Positions 8,717-17,806 of a stretch of DNA of 64,000 bases are shown here, one piece after another. Both the position numbers and the translations under genes were made by a program. Position 1 is the stretch's first letter; each line of letters begins with the position of its first letter. The notes under the pieces were generated by a model. It ran no database searches. It was given only the letters and a program-made list of their open reading frames with translations, and had not been told where the DNA came from. Source of the DNA: Streptococcus porcinus (GTDB lineage: Bacteria > Bacillota > Bacilli > Lactobacillales > Streptococcaceae); NCBI RefSeq assembly GCF_900475415.1, contig NZ_LS483388.1, positions 1,288,001 to 1,352,000 of the forward strand, read 5' to 3'.

Positions 8717-9466
8717 CTACATAGTCGCTTTTAGTCTTACTTCAATATTAAGCTTTTTATTACTGTCCGATAAATAAGCACCTATAACTTCTAGTTGACT
8801 CCCCCGCGGAAACAACAATTCAAGTTCCGAAGGAACCCATGAATAGGGCTCAACAAAAGCTGCCTTTGTTCCTCTATTAACTCTGATTCGTAATTCTATT
8901 GGTCTTTGCATCATAGCACCATTTTTCAAAGCTGTGGTACTCATAAAACTATATTTTGTATACTGAACTCCTGGCGTAAATTTATCTAATACCTTTGGAT
9001 TAAATTTACCATTTGTGTAACAGTTATCTAGTTGTTCTTGGGTAAAACCTAAATCTAAAAGAAAACTGGTATAAACATAGCGGTAAACAATAGTATCCCA
9101 AGGAATAGACATTTTATGCGTAGCATTATCCAACACTTCTACCTGCTTTCTCATTTCTGAAGTTAGCTGACTAAGGTCACTTTTAATCTTATCAAGTTGA
9201 CTATTAATGGAAATAGACTGCTCACAAGTATAGTCATGTAATCCCTTTTTTTCTTCTTCAGTAAATATAGTCTTATCTGCCCAGCGCTTGTTAATAATGT
9301 ACTTTGTAATTTCTGAATCTGTAAACTTGAAATATGCACTGTCTCCATCAAATACAATACTATCAGCTTCATCATAATAATGTTGGGAAAGTACTGTACT
9401 TTGTCCTATAAAGAAAAAAAGTGAAATAAAAGGTATTAAGATAATATTTTTAAATTTTTGATTCAT
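8717..9466 (-). CDS. Secreted SpyA/C3-like ADP-ribosyltransferase
   Basis: A 249-residue exported mono-ADP-ribosyltransferase closely resembling SpyA of S. pyogenes as I remember it. A hydrophobic signal (NIILIPFISLFFFIG) is followed by the R-S-E catalytic set: Arg in YRYVYTSFL near 130, the STS motif in SFMSTTALKNG, and the ExE motif in SELELLFPRG, whose two glutamates define arginine-specific enzymes. SpyA modifies vimentin, actin and other host proteins. An in-frame ATG at 9481 overlaps the ribosome binding site GGAGG, so the ATG at 9466, eight bases after it, is chosen. It is a lone gene between adcA and pepD. Confidence 0.87.
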   Translation of the reverse strand: MNQKFKNIILIPFISLFFFIGQSTVLSQHYYDEADSIVFDGDSAYFKFTDSEITKYIINKRWADKTIFTEEEKKGLHDYTCEQSISINSQLDKIKSDLSQLTSEMRKQVEVLDNATHKMSIPWDTIVYRYVYTSFLLDLGFTQEQLDNCYTNGKFNPKVLDKFTPGVQYTKYSFMSTTALKNGAMMQRPIELRIRVNRGTKAAFVEPYSWVPSELELLFPRGSQLEVIGAYLSDSNKKLNIEVRLKATM

Positions 9467-9676
9467 CCACTTTGCCTCCAATTTTAACTACTAACAAAAC
9501 TAGGACCTAAACACTATTAAATGAGTTTATAATCTCTACCTAAGCATTTGTAAAATAGTCCTTACCACCTAAATTCAAATAACTAATAGTTTGAAATAAT
9601 ATTTTTACTATCATATCCCATAACTTCTGTAGAATAAAATCTGATTTTTAGAAATTTCTCAAATCATGAACGATAT

Positions 9677-9709
9677 AAAAAACCTTAAGGTTATAACCCT
9701 TAAGGTTTT
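9677..9709 (-). terminator. Terminator of pepD
   Basis: On the minus strand AAAACCTTAAGG pairs with CCTTAAGGTTTT and is followed by a T run. It lies 12 bases after the pepD stop codon. The rest of 9467-9676 contains upstream sequence of the ADP-ribosyltransferase with nothing else I can name. Confidence 0.85.
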
Positions 9710-9720
9710 CAACTGTTATA

Positions 9721-11118
9721 TTAATCACTTAAACTAAAACGATTAGTCATTAAGTTGCTGGCATCAAAAAGAATTTTGTTGAGTAAGGCTTGTGTCTCAA
9801 TTTGGATATAATCACTCATTTCCTGATTTTTCTGAGTTAAATCCACAGCTTGACCTTCAGCAATCAGCTCTTCAACAGCATGAAGCATAGCATGACCTTT
9901 AGCCATTGTCTTTTCAACATAGGCTTCTATATCACTGTCATGGTGATTAAAATGTGGGTCTGCGATTGCTGCAATGAGGCGATTAACCCAATAGAAACTA
10001 TCCGTTGAGGCATTTTCAGTAGTATTTGTGAAATAGTCTGGCATATCAGACACCTGAGTAAAGAGTGGCACCATCGTATTAAATGGCATTGAGCCAAATG
10101 CAACCCATTGGATACCTGCAATTTCCTTAGCTTGATGTGGTCTTAATTGAAGGATTGATGTTTGGCTCGTACGATTAATACCGATGGTTCTAAACGTTTT
10201 TCGACTAACCTTATCTCCTTCAGGACCATAGGGATTATAAATTGTATCTTGATAATGACTACTCAAGACATACTTAATGTCTTCAATAGTTACTTTACGG
10301 TAGGGTTTTTGACACCAGGGGATGGCAAAACTACGTGGGTCTTGCTCAATCTCAGGATTTAAGTATTTTTGCATAATCCAAGCTCGTGGTGTATTGTAAT
10401 GACGATCTTTATCACGTTGACTACCAAAGGCATAGCGAGGATTGAAATGTTCATTACTATAAGTTAAATCTAAATGATACTTATTAATAAAGTCTTTAAG
10501 ATCTTCTGAACAGAGATACTCATCAGGATTATTAAATTCAAAGTGATCTATGCCTAGTTGATTAGGATTAGTCACATAGGCATCATCTGGGACACGTCTG
10601 GCAATCCAATGATGACCACCAACTGTTTCTAGCCACCAAATTTCATTTTCATCAGAAAAAGCAACACCATTTGACTCATAAGTGCCATACTGGCTGAGTA
10701 GTTGCCCTAAGCGTAAAACACCCTCACGCGCCGACCTAATATAAGGTAACACCAAAGTCAGCATATCTTCTTCGCCGATACCATTTTTAACTAACGGATC
10801 TGCGCCTAGTACACGTGCATTAGTGGTAATGGTTTCTGTTGCACTCATAGCAACGTTCTCAGAATTAATCCCCGCTTCCGCCCAAATCCCATCTTTACCC
10901 AAAGCGTCAGGAACCGAGGTATAGGTTAGAGGGTTGTCAGGCAAATCGATGCCAAAACGCGATAAGACTGCTTGATAATGACGGGGGTGCTCATTAGCTG
11001 TTATCAGAGCCATCTTCTTTGGAGTAAAATCTCCATTTTGCGAATCTTCTGTTCTAGCCACCAAAGTAGAGCCATCATAAGAAGCTTTTTTCCCAACGAG
11101 AATTGTTGTGCATGACAT
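9721..11118 (-). CDS. pepD: C69-family dipeptidase
   Basis: A 465-residue N-terminal-nucleophile dipeptidase of peptidase family C69 (PepD/PepDA). The start [17 protein letters not shown] places the expected nucleophile at Cys3. [12 protein letters not shown] and [14 protein letters not shown] are family segments. There is no signal peptide, so the enzyme is cytoplasmic and cleaves broad-range dipeptides from imported peptides. It lies downstream of whiA by 106 bases with only an imperfect hairpin between, so some readthrough from the whiA operon is possible. AGGAGA stands before the ATG. Confidence 0.92.
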   Translation of the reverse strand: MSCTTILVGKKASYDGSTLVARTEDSQNGDFTPKKMALITANEHPRHYQAVLSRFGIDLPDNPLTYTSVPDALGKDGIWAEAGINSENVAMSATETITTNARVLGADPLVKNGIGEEDMLTLVLPYIRSAREGVLRLGQLLSQYGTYESNGVAFSDENEIWWLETVGGHHWIARRVPDDAYVTNPNQLGIDHFEFNNPDEYLCSEDLKDFINKYHLDLTYSNEHFNPRYAFGSQRDKDRHYNTPRAWIMQKYLNPEIEQDPRSFAIPWCQKPYRKVTIEDIKYVLSSHYQDTIYNPYGPEGDKVSRKTFRTIGINRTSQTSILQLRPHQAKEIAGIQWVAFGSMPFNTMVPLFTQVSDMPDYFTNTTENASTDSFYWVNRLIAAIADPHFNHHDSDIEAYVEKTMAKGHAMLHAVEELIAEGQAVDLTQKNQEMSDYIQIETQALLNKILFDASNLMTNRFSLSD

Positions 11119-11224
11119 AATATATCTCCTTTATAGTATGATTAGGGGCACAAACACAGACAGTTAGTTGGCTGTGCTTATAGAATCAATGACAAAATAA
11201 CAAAGTCGGTTGAATTGAAGGTTT

Positions 11225-12136
11225 TTATAGATTATCAGCAATTTTATTAAGTTTACGTAAACGGTGGTTAACACCACTTTTTGACAAGGGAAAATCTAAA
11301 TTATCCGAAATCTGTTGGATAGAGTAGTCTGGGTGGTTAATACGGATTTGAGCAATTTGTTGCAATTCTATCGGTAAACTATCCAAACCAACTGTTTCCA
11401 TAATCTTAACAATATTATTAATCGTTTTCATACTAGCATTTATTGTTTTTGCAATATTTGCAGTTTCTGCGTTATTGGCACGATTGATATCATTTCTTGC
11501 CTCTCGCATAACCTTTACTGATTCAAATAAGTCTTTACTTTCCATGGCACCGATAATAATCAAAAAATCCATGATATCTTCAGCTTTTTGCAGATAAGTA
11601 ATTGCTCCGCTCTTATGTTCAATCGTTTTAGCATCTAACATAAACTTATGTAGCAAATCAGCTAAATCTTGGGCATGGTCTAAATACACTGAATAGATTT
11701 CTAACTGATATTTCCCAGATTCTGGATCTCTAATCGTTCCTGTTGCTAGGAAAGCTCCTTTTAAATAAGAGCGACCAGCATCATCATCTTCTAACATCCA
11801 TGAGGCCATACCTGTCTCAATCCCAAAAAAAGCATCTGCTAACTTCAAATCAGAAAGGATTGTTTCTACCTCTTCTGCAACAAAAACAGTGTAAACTCGA
11901 TTTTTTCTTAAATTAGTTTTCTGATGATATTTGATTTCTGGTTGAATGTGATAGCTTTGTTCAAAAAGGGCATAGATATAACGAGCAATACGAGCATTTT
12001 CTGTGGTAATAGATAGAGTTAGCCCTTGATTATTTAATCCCAATGTTCCTGATAACTTTATGATAGCTGAAAGTTCATTCTTATCACTTTTAGCCTGATC
12101 TATCAGCTCTTCTTTTACCTGTATTGTGAAACTCAT
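11225..12136 (-). CDS. whiA: DNA-binding protein WhiA
   Basis: A 303-residue WhiA homologue with an N-terminal and central LAGLIDADG-like fold ([18 protein letters not shown]) lacking endonuclease residues. The C-terminal helix-turn-helix carries [15 protein letters not shown] and [10 protein letters not shown]. In Firmicutes it influences cell division and chromosome segregation. Its ATG overlaps the stop of yvcK by four bases, and it ends the rapZ-yvcK-whiA operon, an arrangement conserved across Firmicutes. Confidence 0.95.
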   Translation of the reverse strand: MSFTIQVKEELIDQAKSDKNELSAIIKLSGTLGLNNQGLTLSITTENARIARYIYALFEQSYHIQPEIKYHQKTNLRKNRVYTVFVAEEVETILSDLKLADAFFGIETGMASWMLEDDDAGRSYLKGAFLATGTIRDPESGKYQLEIYSVYLDHAQDLADLLHKFMLDAKTIEHKSGAITYLQKAEDIMDFLIIIGAMESKDLFESVKVMREARNDINRANNAETANIAKTINASMKTINNIVKIMETVGLDSLPIELQQIAQIRINHPDYSIQQISDNLDFPLSKSGVNHRLRKLNKIADNL

Positions 12137-13110
12137 AGATGTTGTTCCCTTACTAAATTCATCAACTCTTCTACTACTAAGTCACCATCATGAAAAGCTC
12201 CGCCATTTTTTAAACGTAAAAAATTAGAGGAAATAACCTTCTTGGCCTCTTTTTGCAACCCTTTAAAGTCGTGATCAACTTGGACCAAATATTCGTCAAA
12301 TTTATTAGTATTCATATAGGACTGAGGGACTTTTTCTATATTGACCAAAACGGTATCAATAAGATCTCGTCCTAAATGCTTATTTAAAACAGAAAGATGA
12401 TCAGCATCCGAAAAATGTTCTGTTTCACCATGCTGGGTCATGATATTACATATATAAACAACCTCAGCTTTAGTGGCTCGTAAGGCCTCATTAATTTCAG
12501 GAATCACTAGATTAGGGAGAATTGATGTGAAAAGGGAACCTGGTCCCAAAACAATCATATCACTTTCCAAAATAGCTTTAACCACTTTACGGCTAGCTTT
12601 GGGCTGTTCATCGTTGTATGTGTTAGTTACATAAACATGATCAATCATTCCCTGATACCCAGCAATCTGACTTTCACCAGAAACTTCATGGCCATCTTTG
12701 AAAACAGCATGCAGGGTTAGAGCTTGTTCACTAGAAGGAAAAATATGGCCTGTGATATGGAAAAACTTAGTCAAAATTTGAATGGCATTATAAGTCGAAT
12801 TTTGCATCTCGGAAATACCGGCAATGATGAGATTACCTAGTGGATGACCTGAGAGAACCCCATCATTGCCATTAAAACGATACTGAAAAACCTTTTCATA
12901 AAACCGTGGCATATCACTCATAGCTAATAATACATTACGCAAATCACCTGGAGGTGTCAGCTGCATAGCATTACGAATTTTACCTGATGACCCCCCATCA
13001 TCAGCAACCGTCACAACAGCTGTAATATCAACCTCTTCATTTCGTAAACTTTTTAAGATAACTGGAATCCCCGTACCGCCTCCAATTACCGTTATCTTTG
13101 GTTTTTTCAT
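12133..13110 (-). CDS. yvcK: YvcK/CofD-like gluconeogenesis factor
   Basis: A 325-residue member of the CofD-like family. [14 protein letters not shown] at the N-terminus is the glycine-rich UDP-sugar/nucleotide-binding loop. [12 protein letters not shown] and [14 protein letters not shown] are further conserved motifs. YvcK proteins bind UDP-GlcNAc and are needed for growth on gluconeogenic carbon sources and for cell-wall homeostasis. The gene overlaps rapZ upstream and whiA downstream by four bases each, implying coupled translation. Confidence 0.94.
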   Translation of the reverse strand: MKKPKITVIGGGTGIPVILKSLRNEEVDITAVVTVADDGGSSGKIRNAMQLTPPGDLRNVLLAMSDMPRFYEKVFQYRFNGNDGVLSGHPLGNLIIAGISEMQNSTYNAIQILTKFFHITGHIFPSSEQALTLHAVFKDGHEVSGESQIAGYQGMIDHVYVTNTYNDEQPKASRKVVKAILESDMIVLGPGSLFTSILPNLVIPEINEALRATKAEVVYICNIMTQHGETEHFSDADHLSVLNKHLGRDLIDTVLVNIEKVPQSYMNTNKFDEYLVQVDHDFKGLQKEAKKVISSNFLRLKNGGAFHDGDLVVEELMNLVREQHL

Positions 13111-13997
13111 GATCTATTAACTGTTTCCTTACGTTTGTCTTTATCACGATGGCTTTCGTTTATTGGCCATTCCTCTTTGATTCTTTCTGCGAGACGATGG
13201 GCAAAAGCTACGCTTCTATGTTGACCACCAGTACAACCAATTGCAATCGTCAAAAGTGATTTACCTTCACGCTTGTAGCCTGGTAGAATTGGCAAGATTA
13301 ATTGAACCAAGTTTTGGAAAAAATCTTCAGACTCTTGATGCTCCATTACGTAATCATAGACTTCTTGATCTAGGCCCGTTTTTTCTCGTAAATCAGCAAT
13401 ATAGTATGGATTAGGGAGAAAACGCACATCAAATACTAAATCAGCATCTAAAGGAATTCCATATTTAAAACCAAAGCTCATGACTTCAACCCGGAAAGAC
13501 ACCGTATTTGAGGCGCTAGAAAATTGGTCTGAAATGGTTTGGCGTAACTGTCTTGGAGTCAATTCACTGGTATCCACTACATTTTGACTCATGCTCTTTA
13601 GAGGAGCTAAGAGCTCTCTTTCTAATTTAATACCATCCATTACACGCCCGTCTGGAGCTAGCGGGTGACTTCTTCGAGTTTCCTTGTAGCGCGAGACTAA
13701 CTCATTATCAGTAGCATCTAAAAAGAGAATTCTAAATGTAATAGATTGTTTCCGTTCAATTTGATCTAAAATAGCATTAATTTCTTTGAAAAAACTCCTA
13801 CTGCGCATATCAACGACCAGAGCTACCCGTTCATATTCATTTGTTTGTCCAATGATTTCTAGGAACTTTGGCACCAATGTCGGAGGCATATTATCAATAG
13901 TGAAGTAACCTAAATCTTCAAATGATTGAATCGCCACTGTCTTACCTGCTCCACTCATTCCTGTAACTATGACAAGGTCAATTTTATTAGTTACCAT
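13107..13997 (-). CDS. rapZ: RNase adaptor protein RapZ (YvcJ)
   Basis: A 296-residue nucleotide-binding protein with Walker A GMSGAGKT at about residues 14-21 and the C-terminal conserved [14 protein letters not shown] segment. RapZ in E. coli governs GlmZ decay and senses glucosamine 6-phosphate. YvcJ in Bacillus hydrolyses GTP and affects competence. It heads the rapZ-yvcK-whiA operon. A TATAAT on the minus strand at 14034-14039 lies close to the terminator of the upstream gene and is probably its -10 box. Confidence 0.94.
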   Translation of the reverse strand: MVTNKIDLVIVTGMSGAGKTVAIQSFEDLGYFTIDNMPPTLVPKFLEIIGQTNEYERVALVVDMRSRSFFKEINAILDQIERKQSITFRILFLDATDNELVSRYKETRRSHPLAPDGRVMDGIKLERELLAPLKSMSQNVVDTSELTPRQLRQTISDQFSSASNTVSFRVEVMSFGFKYGIPLDADLVFDVRFLPNPYYIADLREKTGLDQEVYDYVMEHQESEDFFQNLVQLILPILPGYKREGKSLLTIAIGCTGGQHRSVAFAHRLAERIKEEWPINESHRDKDKRKETVNRS

Positions 13998-14048
13998 TTT
14001 TCTATTCCTTTCTCAAATTTAGACTGTACATTCTATTATAACATAGAA

Positions 14049-14069
14049 AAACCTATCAATGATAGGTTT
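14049..14069 (-). terminator. Terminator of the DUF1003 gene
   Basis: On the minus strand AAACCTATC pairs with GATAGGTTT over a three-base loop and is followed by TTTTT. It lies just after the DUF1003 stop and just before the -10 of rapZ (TATAAT, 14034-14039). Confidence 0.8.
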
Positions 14070-14077
14070 CTCATAGG

Positions 14078-14848
14078 CTATTTTTGTGCTCTTTGTTTGA
14101 TATCTGTCGCATCTGGTGTTAAGACATCATTTTCTAAAATTTGTACTTGATTTAATTGTTTAGTGATAGACAATAGAATTTCTGTTTGTAATTTTTGAAT
14201 TTGCATCAAATCTGATTGGTCTTGTAAAACAAGGTGATCAATTTTAGAATGCAATAAACGAACACCTTCTTCTGATGTTTTGTTGACTTGATAGTCATTT
14301 TTGGCTTGCAAACGATCATACTCAGATGCCCGATTTTGGCTCATCATAATGAGAGGAGCCTGAATAGCCGCAATGGTAGAAAGTGCCAAATTTAAAAGAA
14401 TAAAAGGATACTTATCAAAAGCTAAGCCAAAAGGATTAATGATATTGAAACCCATCCAAATAGCCATAAAAATAATAAAAGTAATAATAAAGGTCCAAGT
14501 TCCTCCAAAGCGAGCTACTTGATCCGCTAGGCGTTGCCCAAATGTAATTTTACTATCTAACTGTTCTTGTACATTTAAGATAGCGTAATTGTTGTTTTTA
14601 GAAACATCATTTACCATTTCACGAATAGCTTCGTTTTTTAATTTAGCACTTGCAATCATCTCATCCAGGTAGTTGAGACGATAGGTGGCCAAATTTTCCT
14701 GACTGATAAAAGAGGTCGAGTCCAGTTCAGGATGGTCATCCATAATTAGTGCTTGTAATTGTTCATCAAGTTCATAGAAGAAAACTCCCTCAGTAGAAAG
14801 ATACTTTCCACCATTAATGGCATCGATTACCCAACGTTTTTTGTTCAT
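14078..14848 (-). CDS. DUF1003 family membrane protein
   Basis: A 256-residue protein with the DUF1003 core. Two transmembrane segments lie near residues 113-135 (IITFIIFMAIWMGFNII) and 150-172 (FILLNLALSTIAAIQAPLIM), and the latter ends in the hallmark MMSQNRASEYDRL. The N-terminal 85 residues are hydrophilic. The C-terminal 70 residues look helical and may form a coiled coil. The family's function is unknown. The ATG is preceded by AGAGG. It is monocistronic with its own terminator. Confidence 0.85.
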   Translation of the reverse strand: MNKKRWVIDAINGGKYLSTEGVFFYELDEQLQALIMDDHPELDSTSFISQENLATYRLNYLDEMIASAKLKNEAIREMVNDVSKNNNYAILNVQEQLDSKITFGQRLADQVARFGGTWTFIITFIIFMAIWMGFNIINPFGLAFDKYPFILLNLALSTIAAIQAPLIMMSQNRASEYDRLQAKNDYQVNKTSEEGVRLLHSKIDHLVLQDQSDLMQIQKLQTEILLSITKQLNQVQILENDVLTPDATDIKQRAQK

Positions 14849-15028
14849 ATGTGACCTCTTTCTTTCTTACTAATGTTAACTACCTTAACATCAATAAGAA
14901 ACTTACTCCTGTAAGTTAGTTTATTTTTTGATAATATTGTTTTTAATTTTCAAACAATATAACCGTTGGCATTATCTTCTTCTTAACTTAAATATTCCTT
15001 AAATAAAATAGCTTTATATCAAGTATCA

Positions 15029-15057
15029 AAAAAACCCATCCGATGTGAATAGGTTTC
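15029..15057 (-). terminator. Terminator of asnS
   Basis: On the minus strand AAACCTAT pairs with ATGGGTTT (one G-T pair) over a nine-base loop, then a T run. It lies 10 bases after the asnS stop. A short hairpin AACTTAC/GTAAGTT near 14902-14919 in the same gap has no clear partner gene. Confidence 0.75.
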
Positions 15058-15066
15058 AAATTTTTG

Positions 15067-16413
15067 TTATGGTTTAATACGATGAAGCATACGTGGGAAC
15101 GGAATCGCTTCACGAATATGTTTTGTGCCAGCTACAAAGGTAACCATACGCTCAATTCCTATTCCAAAACCACCATGAGGAACGGAACCATATTTACGAA
15201 GGTCTAGATAAAATTCATATTCTGTTTTATCCATCTCTAAAGCGTCCATTTTCGCAACAAGCGCATCGTAATCATCTTCACGCATCGAGCCTCCAATAAT
15301 TTCACCGTAACCTTCCGGCGCTAAAAGATCTGCACAAAGTACGCGCTCTGGGTTCCCCGGAACTGGTTTCATGTAGAAAGCCTTGAAACTTGCTGGATAA
15401 TTTACAACAAAGGTCGGAACTCCAAAATAATTTGAAATCCAAGTTTCATGTGGTGAACCAAAATCATCACCATGGTCAAGGTGCTCATAATCTGTATCTT
15501 CATCAGCTTCATGTTCTTGTAAAAGACTAATAGCATCATCATATGAAACCCTTTTAAATGGTTCAGTAATGTAACGTTTTAGTGCCTCTACATCACGTTC
15601 CAAAATTTCAAGAGCTTGGGGAGCTCTATCGATAACACCTTGAATTAAAGCTTTTACATATGCTTCTTGTAGATCAAGGGATTGGTCATGGTTTAAGAAA
15701 GAATATTCAGCATCCATCATCCAAAATTCTGTTAGATGGCGACGTGTTTTTGATTTTTCTGCTCGAAACACTGGGCCAAAGTCAAAGACTCTCCCTAATG
15801 CCATTGCACCAGCTTCAAGGTAAAGTTGTCCTGACTGACTTAGGTAAGCTGGTGTTCCAAAATAGTCTGTTTCAAACAATTCTGTAGAATCTTCAGCAGC
15901 ATTTCCTGATAGAATAGGACTATCAAACTTGATAAAGCCATTTTGATCAAAAAATTCGTAGGTAGAGTAAATAATAGCATTACGAATTTGCATAATAGCC
16001 ATTTGTTTACGTGAACGTAACCACAAGTGACGATTATCCATTAGAAAATCTGTTCCGTGCTCTTTAGGCGTAATAGGATAATCAACAGATTCTCCAATAA
16101 CCTCTAAATCTGTAACATCTAACTCATAGCCAAACTTTGAGCGCTGATCTTCTTTTACAACTCCTGTTACTCTGACAGATGTTTCTTGGCTAAGACGTTT
16201 AATGACATCAAATTTCTTAGCTCCTTCTTCTTCTCCAAATTTTTCGATAAAATTTGGCTTAAAAGCGACTGCTTGGAAAAAAGCTGTCCCATCGCGTAAC
16301 TGTAAAAAGGCCAGTTTACCTTTGCCTGATTTGTTAGCAACCCAAGCACCGATTGTAATTTCTTGTCCGACAAATTTCTTAACATCAATGATTGACACGT
16401 ATTGTTTTGACAT
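15067..16413 (-). CDS. asnS: Asparaginyl-tRNA synthetase
   Basis: A 448-residue class IIb aminoacyl-tRNA synthetase. The N-terminal OB-fold anticodon domain ([23 protein letters not shown] begins it) covers residues 1-110. The catalytic core has [16 protein letters not shown] (motif 2) and [11 protein letters not shown] (motif 3). It charges tRNA-Asn. It lies 43 bases downstream of aspC with no terminator between them, a pairing seen in other streptococci that joins aspartate/asparagine supply and use. Confidence 0.97.
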   Translation of the reverse strand: MSKQYVSIIDVKKFVGQEITIGAWVANKSGKGKLAFLQLRDGTAFFQAVAFKPNFIEKFGEEEGAKKFDVIKRLSQETSVRVTGVVKEDQRSKFGYELDVTDLEVIGESVDYPITPKEHGTDFLMDNRHLWLRSRKQMAIMQIRNAIIYSTYEFFDQNGFIKFDSPILSGNAAEDSTELFETDYFGTPAYLSQSGQLYLEAGAMALGRVFDFGPVFRAEKSKTRRHLTEFWMMDAEYSFLNHDQSLDLQEAYVKALIQGVIDRAPQALEILERDVEALKRYITEPFKRVSYDDAISLLQEHEADEDTDYEHLDHGDDFGSPHETWISNYFGVPTFVVNYPASFKAFYMKPVPGNPERVLCADLLAPEGYGEIIGGSMREDDYDALVAKMDALEMDKTEYEFYLDLRKYGSVPHGGFGIGIERMVTFVAGTKHIREAIPFPRMLHRIKP

Positions 16414-16456
16414 AATTCTCTTTTCTTTCTTAAATTTTTCCTATAATGACTTTCGT

Positions 16457-17647
16457 TTACAATATATGGTTGGCCATAAATGACTTAATGCGCGACACAG
16501 CTTCTTTTAAGGTAGCTAAATCAGTAGCGTAGCTTAGTCTAATGTTTTCCGGTGCCCCAAATCCTGCACCTGTCACCATGGCTACACCAACTTCGTCTAA
16601 AATAGCATTTGTAAAATCAGTGACATTAGAAAAACCGGTCATTTGCATAGCTTGAGCGACATTTGGAAATAAATAGAAGGCTCCTTGAGGTTTAACTAAT
16701 GAAAAACCAGGAATCTCTTCTACTAATGGGTAAATAGCATTGAGACGTTCCTCAAAAGCTTGTCGCATAGTTTCAACAGACGATTGGTCACCACTTAAAG
16801 CCTCAATCGCAGCATACTGTGCTACTGTGGTCAAATTTGAAGTAGTTTGACTCGTAATCTTTGCCATTGCAGCAATAATCTCCGGGTTACCAACTGCAAA
16901 ACCGACCCTCCAGCCTGTCATTGAGTACGTTTTTGCCACTCCGTTAACAGTTATGGTCTGCCGTCGAATCGTCTCAGATAAACTTGAGATTGGAGTAAAA
17001 CAATTTCCGTTGTAAACCAAACGACCATAGATATCATCAGCTAGTATGAGAATATCATGTTGAACTGCCCATTGACCAATGGCTTCTAATTCTGTTTTAG
17101 TGTAAATCATTCCCGTTGGATTAGAAGGGGAATTAATTAATAAAACTTTAGTTTTTTTAGTTCGAACAGCTTCTAGTTGTTCAAGGGTAACCTTATAATC
17201 ATTACTAGCAAGACAGTTTACAAAAACTGGTTCACCTTCTGCCAACTTAACTTGATCAGCATATGAAACCCAAAAAGGAGTCGGAATGATTACCTGATCG
17301 CCTGGATTGAGAGTAGCCATAAAAAAAGCATAAAGGATAAATTTTGCTCCTGTACCAGCAACAATTTGATTATGGGCAACTGAATAGCCATAGAATTTTT
17401 CCATGTAAGTGGCTATAGCACTTTTTAATTCTGGAATACCACTAGCAGCTGTATAAAAGCTAGCACTTCCATCCTTAATTGAAGCAATTGCTCGCTTTTG
17501 AATTGCTACTGGTGTTACAAAATCTGGCTCACCTACGGTTAAACTCAAAACATCACGGCCTGCCGCTTTTAAAGCCTTAGCGCGAGCACCCGCAGCTAGG
17601 GTAATACTTTCTTCCATTTCTAGAACTCTTTTAGATAGCTTTGTCAT
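16457..17647 (-). CDS. aspC: Aspartate aminotransferase (class I, PLP)
   Basis: A 396-residue fold-type I aminotransferase. The PLP lysine is in NGVAKTYSMTGWRVGF near residue 237. NSPSNPTGMIY and ILADDIYGRLVY are the Asn and Asp/Tyr cofactor contacts. RLSYATD near the end carries the substrate carboxylate Arg. It interconverts aspartate and oxaloacetate. The start is preceded by TAGGAGAGG. It forms an operon with asnS. Paralogues acting on other amino acids exist, but this subgroup is usually aspartate specific. Confidence 0.92.
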   Translation of the reverse strand: MTKLSKRVLEMEESITLAAGARAKALKAAGRDVLSLTVGEPDFVTPVAIQKRAIASIKDGSASFYTAASGIPELKSAIATYMEKFYGYSVAHNQIVAGTGAKFILYAFFMATLNPGDQVIIPTPFWVSYADQVKLAEGEPVFVNCLASNDYKVTLEQLEAVRTKKTKVLLINSPSNPTGMIYTKTELEAIGQWAVQHDILILADDIYGRLVYNGNCFTPISSLSETIRRQTITVNGVAKTYSMTGWRVGFAVGNPEIIAAMAKITSQTTSNLTTVAQYAAIEALSGDQSSVETMRQAFEERLNAIYPLVEEIPGFSLVKPQGAFYLFPNVAQAMQMTGFSNVTDFTNAILDEVGVAMVTGAGFGAPENIRLSYATDLATLKEAVSRIKSFMANHIL

Positions 17648-17806
17648 GACCTCTCCTACTTAGCTTGTATGCTCCTTTAAGACGTATTTCAATTATAGCA
17701 AATACCTTTTGTTTTTCAAGGTCAATCTTCTGTGAGCTTCATTTAGTCGAGATTGTTTGCAAATGAAAAGGGGCTCTTAAATAAGTTATAAATCTTATCT
17801 TTTCTA

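Noticed and set aside
11150..11180. Imperfect hairpin CACAG...CTGTG between whiA and pepD
   Set aside because: Only five clean outer base pairs with an internal mismatch and no clear T run. Not called as a terminator.
14895..14925. Hairpin AACTTAC/GTAAGTT followed by a T-rich stretch on the plus strand
   Set aside because: No plus-strand gene precedes it, and the minus-strand side has no T run. Treated as chance.
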